A stretch of 64,000 nucleotides of DNA. Origin: CF-39 sp035651155 (GTDB lineage: Bacteria > Chloroflexota > Limnocylindria > P2-11E). Positions 25,806 through 33,586 of the stretch are shown piece by piece. Position 1 is the stretch's first letter; each line of letters starts with the position of its first letter. The notes beneath the pieces are model-generated. The model saw only the letters and a list, made by a program, of their open reading frames with translations, did not search any database and was not told the DNA's origin. The position numbers and the translations under genes are program-made. The DNA lies in NCBI GenBank assembly GCA_035651155.1, contig DASRGG010000005.1:62001-126000 (forward strand). Direction: 5' to 3'.

Positions 25806-28800
25806 TGCACTTGGAGGGTAGCCGAGCCTCCGGGCACGCCTTGACCCGAGAACCAGGTGACGCCTTCCTGCACGAGGTCGAACGTGAGCGTGTACGTGCC
25901 CGCGGTCGCGGGCGCCTTCACCGTCGCCACGAGGGCGATGCTCTGACCCGGCTGCACGTCGGTCGGCAGCGCGGTGCGCGCGCCGTCCCACACGTACAAG
26001 AGGCCGGCCGCCGTCGAGAGGTGGTAGGCGAGGTTCACCTGCGACGCGCGCAGCCACGGCATCGCGCCGGTGTTCGTGAGCGTGACGCCCACGTTCGCCG
26101 TTCCCGCGACCGGGGCGCTGATCGGGTTCCCCGCGACCACGTACGTCGCGCCGTAGCTCGGCACGACCGCGGTGAACGTCCTCTGCGGCGTCTGCATGCC
26201 GTTGCCGGAGAACCACGCGACGCCCTCCTGCACGAGGTCGTAGCGGATCGTGTACGTCCCCGCGGTCGCCGGCACGCCCACCTTCACGGCGACGGTGCGG
26301 AGCTCGTTCACCTTCATCCCCGCGAGGCTCGTGCGCAGGCCGTCCCACACGACGGTGTTCCCGGACGCGTCGTAGAGGTGGTAGCTGAGGTTGACGCTCG
26401 CGCCCCAGTCGAAGTTCGAGAGGTTCTGCACCTTCACGTTGAAGGTCGCGGGCATCGCGGTCGGCAGCGTCGCCGGCGTAGCGGAGACGTCCAGCGATCC
26501 GCCGTAGAAGAGGTTCGCGGTCGAGCCGACCTGCACCGGCTGGTCGAAGGTGCGCACGTCCTTGCCGCTGAACCACGCCACGCCCTCTTCGACCATGTCC
26601 CAGCGCAGCGTGTACGTGCCGGTGCCGGTCGGGAACACCAGCGACGCCTGGAGGCTCGCGGAGGCGCCCGGCGCGACGTCGGCGGGCAGGCTCGTGCGCA
26701 GGCCGTCCCAGACGACCGTGCGGCCGGCGCTGTCGCTCCAGTGGTACGAGAGGTGGATCGGGTTCGCGCCGCCCGCGGACCACGCGAAGCTGCTCGTGTT
26801 CGTCACGGTGATCGGCACGCTCGCCGCGCTGCCCGAGACCGCGAGGGTCTGCACCGCGGGCTGGTAGCTCGCGCCGTACGTCTTCACCAGCGGGCCCGCG
26901 ACCGGCGTCGAGAGGGTGCCGGTGGCGACGCCCTTGGACGAGAACCACGCGACGCCTTCCTGCACGAGGTCGAAGCGCAGCTGGTACTGGCCGCCCTGCG
27001 GCGGCGCGGTGACCTGCGCCTGCAGCGTGACGGACTGGCCGGGGGCGAGGTCGGCGCCGAGCTTGGTGCGCGCGCCGTCCCACACCGCGGCCACGCCCGC
27101 GGCGGTGTACCAGTGGTAGCCGAGGGTGACCGGGTACGAGCTCGTCGTCGGGAACACGCCGCGCCCGGTGTTCGTGACCGTGACGGGCACGGTCGCGGTC
27201 TGGCCCGCGCTGAAGGTGGGCTGACCCTGGACCTGGTACGCGGCCTTGAAGTCGAGCGAGACGCCCGTGGGCGTGTCGTCGGGCGCGACGCCCTTGTCCG
27301 AGAACGCGAACTCGTTCTCCTTGTAAAGGTCGAGGTAGTTCGTGTACTGCGTCGGATAGGTCGGCGCGGTCATCGGGAACGTGAGCGTCACCGACTGGCC
27401 GGGCTGCACGTCGGCGGGGAGCGCCACGCGCGTCGCGCCCGGGAAGGTGTTGCCGGTCGCGTTGGAGACCCACTTGTAGCCGAGGCGCACGGGGTTCGCG
27501 CCGCCCGCGGGCCACACGCGGCCGCCGTCGTTCTGCACGGTGACGGTGATCTGCTTCGTCTCGCCCGCGACCCACGCGATCGGCACGTTGTCCTTGACCC
27601 AGTCCGCGCTCCAGTCGGCCGAGTTGAACCACTGGTCGCGCACCGGCGTGCCCTTCAGCGTGTTCCACCACTGCGTGCCGGTCTGGAGATCCCAGCGCAC
27701 GATGTACGACCCGATCGCGGGCACGCTGAACGCGACGTTCACCGTCGCGGCCTGGCCCGGCGCGAGCGGCGCGGGGATCGGCGCGAGGGGGCCCTGCGCC
27801 TGGACGACCGCGCCCTTCGAGAGGATGCGGTACGAGACGTTCGTGCCCGCGGGGATCGCGGTCTGCCCCCTGTTCGTCACGGTGACCGGCACGCTCACGA
27901 CCGCGCCGGGGAACCCGGCCTTCGGGAGCTGCGGATCGATGTAGGGCATGTCGAAGTAGCCGGCGTTCACCGCGTTCTGCGCGAGGCGGCGCAGCCCGTC
28001 GATCATGTTGTAGATCCCGTTGCCGGGGCAGGCGGTCTGCCCGCCGTGCTGCGAGAGGATGTAGTTGCAGTCGCGGTGGCCCTGCACGTTGGGCGGGTTG
28101 CTCGTGATGTTCACCCAGCTCCCGTCGGGCGCCTGCTCCTGGTGCGTGAACGTGTCGTTGCCGTAGGGCTGGATCCCGAGCTGGGTCGCCTTGATCGCGA
28201 CGATGTTCGCGATCGCGCCCTGCAGCGCGCTCGTCGGCTGCGCGATGGAGTAGTCGCCCAGGGCGGCGATGCCGATGGAGCCGTTGTTCCAGCCGTACGC
28301 GTGACCGGCGATGACGTTGTCGCCACCCTGCCGGCCCGTCCAGATGTTGCCGAACTTGTCGACGAGGTAGTTGTAGCCGATGTCGCCCCAGCCGCGCGTG
28401 ACCGCGTGGTAGTAGTAGATCGCGCGGATCGTCGCCGCGACGTTGTTGCCGCCGTCGTCGGTGACGGTGTGGTGGATGACGAACTTCTGCGCCTTCTGAT
28501 AGCGCGGCGGCCACTGCATGAGGTTCTCGTCCGCCGCCCAGTCCTGCCGCGTGAGGATGCGCGACGAGCCCACCGGCGCCGCGTCGGCGTAGCTCCGTGT
28601 GAAGTCGCTGAACGCGCCGGCCACGTCGTTCAGCAGGCGCGCGAGCGGGCCGGCGTTCAGGTCGCTCACGTCCATGAACGTGAGGTTCACGCGCGCGATC
28701 GCGTCGGGGTCGCCGCTCGTGAGCCACACGCGGTACTGCGCGTAGCGCGCGGCTGTTTGCGCGACCGGCACGGGCGCGGCGAAGTGCTCGTTGCTGAGCT

Positions 28801-29263
28801 CGTCGGTCATGTCCTCTTCTTCGTTCATCTGGCGCCAGCCGCTCCACAGGGCGCCGTCGCTGGAGGTGCGCGCCTCGACGAAGATCGTGTCCTGGGCGCC
28901 GGGCGCCGCGATCCAGTGGATGCCGAGCCGGTCGAAGACCTGGCCCGCGTCGATGACCTCGGATGAATAGAGGAGCGTCGCGCCGCCGGTGCTGCCCGCG
29001 TCGGCCGCGCTGATCCGCGCGCCGCTCGGAAGAGAGAGCGCGCCCGCCGCGCCCCGGGCCGGGTGCGACCGGGAGACCTCGCTCGCGACGATCCGGCCGC
29101 TGGCACGCGGGGAGGCGACCGCCGGCGTGCCGAAGTTGGGGAGGAGGGCGAGCACGAGCGCGCCGATGAAGAGCGCTATCCGAAGGCGCGCGTGGCGTCG
29201 GCCCAACCGGACCTCCTTCTTCCTCTGCCACGCTTCCCCGACGCCGAAGCTGGATTCTGACAT
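25802..29263 (-). CDS. PGRP/Amidase_2 N-acetylmuramoyl-L-alanine amidase with C-terminal Ig-like repeats
   Basis: A 1153-residue envelope protein. A membrane/signal segment lies at ~28-47 (RIALFIGALVLALLP). An amidase catalytic domain (roughly 255-450) has the zinc histidine IHHTVT, a DIGYNYLVDKFGNIWTGR core, NVQGHRDC and TACPG, which are the usual ligands and active-site strands of PGRP-type enzymes cleaving the MurNAc-L-Ala bond. The rest is about six copies of a ~110-residue repeat with phrases like WDGARTKLGADL and EGVAWFS; the same repeat is found in the SpoIID and subtilase genes nearby. It probably holds the enzyme on the cell surface. ATG 29263 gives a normal signal. Confidence 0.85.
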   Translation of the reverse strand: MSESSFGVGEAWQRKKEVRLGRRHARLRIALFIGALVLALLPNFGTPAVASPRASGRIVASEVSRSHPARGAAGALSLPSGARISAADAGSTGGATLLYSSEVIDAGQVFDRLGIHWIAAPGAQDTIFVEARTSSDGALWSGWRQMNEEEDMTDELSNEHFAAPVPVAQTAARYAQYRVWLTSGDPDAIARVNLTFMDVSDLNAGPLARLLNDVAGAFSDFTRSYADAAPVGSSRILTRQDWAADENLMQWPPRYQKAQKFVIHHTVTDDGGNNVAATIRAIYYYHAVTRGWGDIGYNYLVDKFGNIWTGRQGGDNVIAGHAYGWNNGSIGIAALGDYSIAQPTSALQGAIANIVAIKATQLGIQPYGNDTFTHQEQAPDGSWVNITSNPPNVQGHRDCNYILSQHGGQTACPGNGIYNMIDGLRRLAQNAVNAGYFDMPYIDPQLPKAGFPGAVVSVPVTVTNRGQTAIPAGTNVSYRILSKGAVVQAQGPLAPIPAPLAPGQAATVNVAFSVPAIGSYIVRWDLQTGTQWWNTLKGTPVRDQWFNSADWSADWVKDNVPIAWVAGETKQITVTVQNDGGRVWPAGGANPVRLGYKWVSNATGNTFPGATRVALPADVQPGQSVTLTFPMTAPTYPTQYTNYLDLYKENEFAFSDKGVAPDDTPTGVSLDFKAAYQVQGQPTFSAGQTATVPVTVTNTGRGVFPTTSSYPVTLGYHWYTAAGVAAVWDGARTKLGADLAPGQSVTLQAQVTAPPQGGQYQLRFDLVQEGVAWFSSKGVATGTLSTPVAGPLVKTYGASYQPAVQTLAVSGSAASVPITVTNTSSFAWSAGGANPIHLSYHWSDSAGRTVVWDGLRTSLPADVAPGASASLQASLVFPTGTGTYTLRWDMVEEGVAWFSGKDVRTFDQPVQVGSTANLFYGGSLDVSATPATLPTAMPATFNVKVQNLSNFDWGASVNLSYHLYDASGNTVVWDGLRTSLAGMKVNELRTVAVKVGVPATAGTYTIRYDLVQEGVAWFSGNGMQTPQRTFTAVVPSYGATYVVAGNPISAPVAGTANVGVTLTNTGAMPWLRASQVNLAYHLSTAAGLLYVWDGARTALPTDVQPGQSIALVATVKAPATAGTYTLTFDLVQEGVTWFSGQGVPGGSATLQVQ

Positions 29264-29413
29264 CAGAGAGCAGGGTTGTCTCTCTCGGAAACGAATGGGG
29301 CGCCGCGGTCGTCACGCTGGGCGGGTGCAATTCGCCATCAGATGAGCAGGCAGAAAGACGAGCGCATCTCAGCGGCGTGCAAGCGTCGGACGTTCGATCT
29401 GACGATGAGCTTC

Positions 29414-29428
29414 GCACATGCTGTGTGC
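29414..29428. promoter_or_regulatory. Inverted repeat upstream of vapBC
   Basis: GCACA and TGTGC flank five bases just before the VapB start (GTG 29441). A 5-5-5 palindrome here is a likely operator for the ribbon-helix-helix VapB, which normally represses its own operon. Confidence 0.4.
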
Positions 29429-29440
29429 TAAGTTGTGTGC

Positions 29441-29680
29441 GTGCGTCTGCACATAAGCCTTGATCCGAAGCTCGTGAAGGCCGTGGACAGACGCGTCGGG
29501 AAACGCAAGCGGAGCGCCTTCATCGCCGACACCGTCCGGCGCGCGCTCGAGGACGAGCGGCGCTGGGACGACATCCTCGCGTCCATCGGATCGATCCCGG
29601 ATTACGGCAGCGACTGGGGAATGACCCCGGCGGAGTGGGTCCGCGCGCAGCGGCGGCTTGACCCGCGACGCGTGGGTTAG
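29441..29680 (+). CDS. VapB-like antitoxin (ribbon-helix-helix)
   Basis: A 79-residue protein with a CopG/RHH N-terminus: a short strand (RLHISLDPKL), then two helices (VKAVDRRVGKRKRSAFIADTVRRALEDERR). The C-terminal tail (YGSDWGMTPAEWVRAQRRLD) would bind the toxin's active-site groove. The start is GTG 29441, six bases inside a GTG at 29435; either is possible. The stop TAG touches the ATG of the toxin gene at 29681, with no gap. The pair is intact and probably autorepressed through the inverted repeat upstream. Confidence 0.82.
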   Translation: MRLHISLDPKLVKAVDRRVGKRKRSAFIADTVRRALEDERRWDDILASIGSIPDYGSDWGMTPAEWVRAQRRLDPRRVG

Positions 29681-30076
29681 ATGGCAGCGATCTTCCTCGA
29701 CACGACCGTACTCGTCGACGCCCTCCGTGGCGGACCGGCGGGTGCTCGGGTGCGCGTCCTGAGGCGAGACGGCTTCACGCCGTTCGTCTGCGCCATCAAC
29801 GTCGACGAGCTTTGGCGTGGCGCGCGTGGCCCGACACAGGAGAAGGAGGTCGCTCGGCTTCTGCGCGGGCTTCGTGTCGTGCCGCTCCGAGCCGAAGAGG
29901 GTGAGCGTGCCGGCCGGTGGCGCCGGGACTTCGGCGCCCGCGGGATCACGCTCGGCCAGGCGGATTGCCTCATCGCCGCCGCCGCGGTCACGGTCGGCGC
30001 ACGCCTGGCGACGGCCAACGTCTCTGATTTCCCGATGCCGGAGCTCGTCGTCGAGGACTGGTCGGACTCGCGCTGA
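29681..30076 (+). CDS. VapC-type PIN-domain ribonuclease toxin
   Basis: A 131-residue PIN domain with the acidic residues in AIFLDTTVLVDAL (D7), INVDELWRGA and LGQADCLIAAAAVT, and the closing ATANVSDFP strand. The start ATG at 29681 follows the antitoxin stop directly. Together with the RHH gene it forms a complete type II toxin-antitoxin pair. Unlike the pair at 24065-24645, both genes are open here. Confidence 0.85.
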   Translation: MAAIFLDTTVLVDALRGGPAGARVRVLRRDGFTPFVCAINVDELWRGARGPTQEKEVARLLRGLRVVPLRAEEGERAGRWRRDFGARGITLGQADCLIAAAAVTVGARLATANVSDFPMPELVVEDWSDSR

Positions 30077-30082
30077 GGCAAG

Positions 30083-30408
30083 CTACGCACCTGCCAACAC
30101 CTTCACGTACTCGGCAGCCCACTCCAAAAATCTCGGCCACGCGGCCGCGCCCTTCGGCAGCGGCGGCGGATAGAGCCCCGCGCCGGCGAAGACCGCCCTT
30201 TGCTCCTCGAGCATCCGGACGGCAGCGACGGCGTTCGCGAGGTCGCTCCGCTTCGCGCTCCCCGGAGGAGCTCGAAGATCCGGTGCACGGCCGCGAAAGT
30301 CCGCGACCAGCGCGTGTAGCGCTGCGGCAGCGGCTTGAGCAGCGCCCCGATCTCTTCGCTCATCGCGAGCGAGTAGCGGTCGGCGTTGACGGCACGGAAG
30401 CTCTTCAC
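30083..30408 (-). pseudogene. Frameshifted small gene of unknown function
   Basis: The N-terminal half (GTG 30408: KSFRAVNADRYSLAMSEEIG... to RIFELLR) is in one frame, and the C-terminal half (SAKRSDLANAVAAVRMLEEQ to EYVKVLAGA) is in another. Both halves are plausible helical protein sequence. They join at a run of four C on the plus strand (30260-30263); one more base would restore a ~108-residue protein. This can be a real decay event or a base-calling error in the homopolymer. The family is not recognised. It ends 7 nt from the stop of the convergent VapC gene. Confidence 0.55.
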
Positions 30409-30429
30409 GACGCCCGCAGCGGGATCGGA

Positions 30430-33400
30430 TCAAAAGGGCGCGAGCCGCAGCATGGTCGATCTGAGGCCGAGGCACGCCTGGATCGACTCGGCCTTCACGT
30501 CCGCGGTCGCGGCGGTGCCGATGAAGCGGATCGAGATGGTGTGGCCGACCCCGGCCGGCGACTGGTTCGTGACGTCGACGCCGACGAGCGTGCCGATGTT
30601 CGGGCCGCCGGCGCAGATGGCGGCGTTCACGATCTGGGCGCCGCTATAGGTCGCGCTCCACGACGCGCGCGGGTTCGGCGGGCTCGCGACCAGACGATCG
30701 CCCGGGTCCGGGACCGCCGCGAGGTACGGCTGCGTCGCGTCCGGCGTGCACACCCAGGTGCCGCCGCTCCGGACGACGCGGTTGCCCCAGCAGCCGAACT
30801 CGAGCGTGTAGCCGCCGCTCGAGCTCGCGAAGTACGTCTTCACGATGCGGCCCTGGTAGGTGACCAGCTTGCCGGCGGTCGCGAGGACCGCGGCGTCGGT
30901 GCGCGGACCCTCGGCCGCGACGCCGCCGTAGCACTGGTCCGACTGGTCGTCGCTCACGTCGTAGTCGCGCGCGGTGCCGCGGTACGACGCGTACGCGTAC
31001 GAGCGCGCCGCGTAGGCCTGCGCCTTCAATGCCTCCGGGTGCCACGTGCTCGGCATCTCGTAGGAGATGACGCCGCGCACGTAGTCGTCGTAGCTCACGG
31101 CGTTCACCACGCGCAGCGTGTTGCCGAGGTTGGTGAGCCGGAAGTTGCCGCGGTAGAAGCCGGGCGTGCCGTCCAGGTGGTCGAGCTGCACGAAGCGCAG
31201 CGGCTGGCTCGGATCGAGCGGCACGACCGCGACGCTTGCGAACGATCCGAGGTTGGTGGGCGTCGCGGTGTTGTTGCTCCACACCTGCACCGCGCCGCCG
31301 GTCGCGACGAACTGCCACTTCGCGTTCGGCGCCGCGCGCCCGATCTCGGCGTTCGCGTTCGCCTCGTTGAGCACGCGGAATCCGCCGGCCGACACGACGT
31401 CGCCGAAGTAGCCGTCGAAGTACGCGTTCGTGCCGCAGCGGTAGCGCGACTGCGACGACGGCTGCGAGAGCAGCACGCGGTTGAACGGACGCGCGGCGTC
31501 GCCGAACTGGAACTGCGTGCCCGGGAAGTACTTCTGGATGATCTGCTCGCCGGTCATCGGCGCACCCGTGGCGCCGGTGGCGTAGCCCTGCGCGCCGTAC
31601 TGGCTCATGCCCACGCCGTGGCCGAAGCCGCTGCCGTAGAAGACGACGCCGGACACGACGGTGAAGGGCTCGCGCTTGGTCTGCACGTTCACCTGGCTGA
31701 ACCAGGCGACGCCCTCCTGCACGAGATCCCACGCGATGATGTAGTCGCCGACACCCGCGGGCACGGTGACGCGGATCGGCACGGTCGCGGAGGTGAACGC
31801 CGGAACGTCGTTCGGGAGCGTGCCGCGGGCGCCGTCCCACACGTACGTGGTGCCGGTGTTCGCGCCGAAGATGTGGTAGCCGAGGCGCACCGGATTCGCG
31901 CCGCCCGCCGGCCACGCGCGCGGCCCGTAGTTCATCACCGTCACCGTGAGGTCGATGACCGCGCCGATCGTGACCTGCCCCGGCGTCGTCGTCGCGCCGT
32001 AGCCGCCGGAGAGGCCGCTCGTGACGCTGAACGCGGCGCGCGCCGGCGGCGAGCCGCCGTCGGCGAACCAGCCGATGCCCTCGCGGACGAGGTCGATGGC
32101 GAGCGTGTACGTGCCCGACGAGGACGGCGCGGTGAACGCGAGCTGGAGCGTGCGCGAGCCGCCGGGCGCGAGGTCCGCGCCGATCGGCGTGCGCGCGCCG
32201 TCCCACACCACCGTCGCGCCGTCCGCGTCGAAGATGTGATACGAGAGGTTCACCGGATTGGGGCCGCTCCCGCTCCAGGCCTGGTTGCCGGTGTTCGTCA
32301 CGGTCACGGCGACGGTCTTCGACTCCGCCCAGTACGCGTCGATCGTCGCGGCGAGCGAGTACGCGGCCGCGTAGCGGATCGCCTCGACCGCCGCGGACGC
32401 GCGGTACGGCGTGCCGCCCATCGCTCCGAACCAGCCGACGCCCTCGCGCACCAGGTCGACGGTCAGCGTGAACGTGCCCGCGACGAGCGGCGCGGTGACG
32501 CGCGCGTTCACCGTGGCGCTCGCGCCAGGCGCGACGTCGGCGGGCAGCGGGGTGCGCACGCCGTCCCACACGACGGTGTTCCCGGTCGCGTCGTGCCAGT
32601 GGTACGACACGTCGATGGGCGTCGCCCCCGTCGCGTTCCACGTCGCGGCGCCGGTGTTCTTCACGGTCACCGGCACCGTGTACGCGCCGCCGGCGACGAA
32701 CGCGGGGAGCGACGCCGCGCTCACCTGCGCGACGTACGGCGCGAGCGCGTTCACCGCCATCGCCGGACCGGGCGGGAACCACGCCACGCCTTCCTTCACG
32801 AGCGCGAGCTTCAGGAGGTACGTGCCGGGGGCGGGCGGAAGGACCACGTTCGCGGTGACGGTGCGCTGCGCCGCGGGCGCGACGTCGCCGCCGAGCGGCG
32901 TGCGCACGCCGTCCCACACGACCGCGTTCGCGCCGGTCTGGTCGTACCAGTGGTACGTGAGGTTCACCGGGCTCGCGCCCGTGGCGTTCCAGGTCTGGTT
33001 GCCGGTGTTCGTGAGCGCGACCGCCACCTGGAGCGTGCCGCCCGCCGGTGCGGACGCCGGCGGCGCCGCGACCGTGTAGGCCGCGGTGTACGTCGCGGGC
33101 TGCGCGGTCACGGAGAGCGGCGCGCTCGGCGCGAACCAGGCGATGCCTTCCTTCACGAGCGCGAAACGGAGGAGGTACCGGCCGGGGCTCGCGGGCACGA
33201 CGACCGTCGCGGTCACGGTGCGCTGGCCCTGCGGCGCGACGTCCGCGCCGAGCGGCGTGCGCACGCCGTCCCACACGACCGCGGTCGATCCGCTCGCGTC
33301 GTACCAGTGGTAGGTGAGGTTCACCGGGTTCGCGCCGGTCGAGGTCCACGCCTCGTCGCCGGTGTTCGTGAGCTGCACCGCCACGGCGATCGTGGCGCCC

Positions 33401-33534
33401 GCGGCGACCGCGGCCGGCGGCGTGGGTACCGCGTACGTCGCGGCGAGCACGCCGAGCGGCGCCGCGAACGAGGCGCTCCCGAGGATGCCGGTCACGATCG
33501 CGGCCGCGACGAGGGGCGCGAAACGACGGCTCAT
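30430..33534 (-). CDS. SpoIID/LytB domain protein with five N-terminal Ig-like repeats
   Basis: A ~1034-residue exported protein. The signal peptide is FAPLVAAAIVTGILGSASFA. Five copies of the ~110-residue repeat (YHWYDASGSTAVVWDG, then WDGVRTPL, EGIAWF) occupy residues ~35-640. The SpoIID/LytB region then follows: GSGFGHGVGMSQYGAQGYA first, then the catalytic core LRVVNAVSYDDYVRGVISYEMPSTWHPEALKAQAYAARSYA, whose glutamate in SYEMPS is the likely catalytic acid. SpoIID enzymes are lytic transglycosylases acting on glycan strands. The GHGVGMSQYGA motif is placed before rather than after the core. The ATG 33534 is preferred to GTG 33540. Confidence 0.83.
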   Translation of the reverse strand: MSRRFAPLVAAAIVTGILGSASFAAPLGVLAATYAVPTPPAAVAAGATIAVAVQLTNTGDEAWTSTGANPVNLTYHWYDASGSTAVVWDGVRTPLGADVAPQGQRTVTATVVVPASPGRYLLRFALVKEGIAWFAPSAPLSVTAQPATYTAAYTVAAPPASAPAGGTLQVAVALTNTGNQTWNATGASPVNLTYHWYDQTGANAVVWDGVRTPLGGDVAPAAQRTVTANVVLPPAPGTYLLKLALVKEGVAWFPPGPAMAVNALAPYVAQVSAASLPAFVAGGAYTVPVTVKNTGAATWNATGATPIDVSYHWHDATGNTVVWDGVRTPLPADVAPGASATVNARVTAPLVAGTFTLTVDLVREGVGWFGAMGGTPYRASAAVEAIRYAAAYSLAATIDAYWAESKTVAVTVTNTGNQAWSGSGPNPVNLSYHIFDADGATVVWDGARTPIGADLAPGGSRTLQLAFTAPSSSGTYTLAIDLVREGIGWFADGGSPPARAAFSVTSGLSGGYGATTTPGQVTIGAVIDLTVTVMNYGPRAWPAGGANPVRLGYHIFGANTGTTYVWDGARGTLPNDVPAFTSATVPIRVTVPAGVGDYIIAWDLVQEGVAWFSQVNVQTKREPFTVVSGVVFYGSGFGHGVGMSQYGAQGYATGATGAPMTGEQIIQKYFPGTQFQFGDAARPFNRVLLSQPSSQSRYRCGTNAYFDGYFGDVVSAGGFRVLNEANANAEIGRAAPNAKWQFVATGGAVQVWSNNTATPTNLGSFASVAVVPLDPSQPLRFVQLDHLDGTPGFYRGNFRLTNLGNTLRVVNAVSYDDYVRGVISYEMPSTWHPEALKAQAYAARSYAYASYRGTARDYDVSDDQSDQCYGGVAAEGPRTDAAVLATAGKLVTYQGRIVKTYFASSSGGYTLEFGCWGNRVVRSGGTWVCTPDATQPYLAAVPDPGDRLVASPPNPRASWSATYSGAQIVNAAICAGGPNIGTLVGVDVTNQSPAGVGHTISIRFIGTAATADVKAESIQACLGLRSTMLRLAPF

Positions 33535-33586
33535 CGGCACGACGCCGCCAAGGTCCTCACGGTCGTGACGTTACACAACCGGCGCG

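Noticed and set aside
25805..28966. Long plus-strand open frame opposite the amidase gene
   Set aside because: Composition is dominated by Arg, Val, His and Asp without motifs; it mirrors the codon pattern of the minus-strand gene in high-GC DNA.
24681..29417. A 1578-codon open frame spanning the Kelch gene and the region of the amidase
   Set aside because: Only the last ~374 codons (from ATG 25805) look like protein; the rest is the out-of-frame, Arg-rich shadow of the amidase gene.
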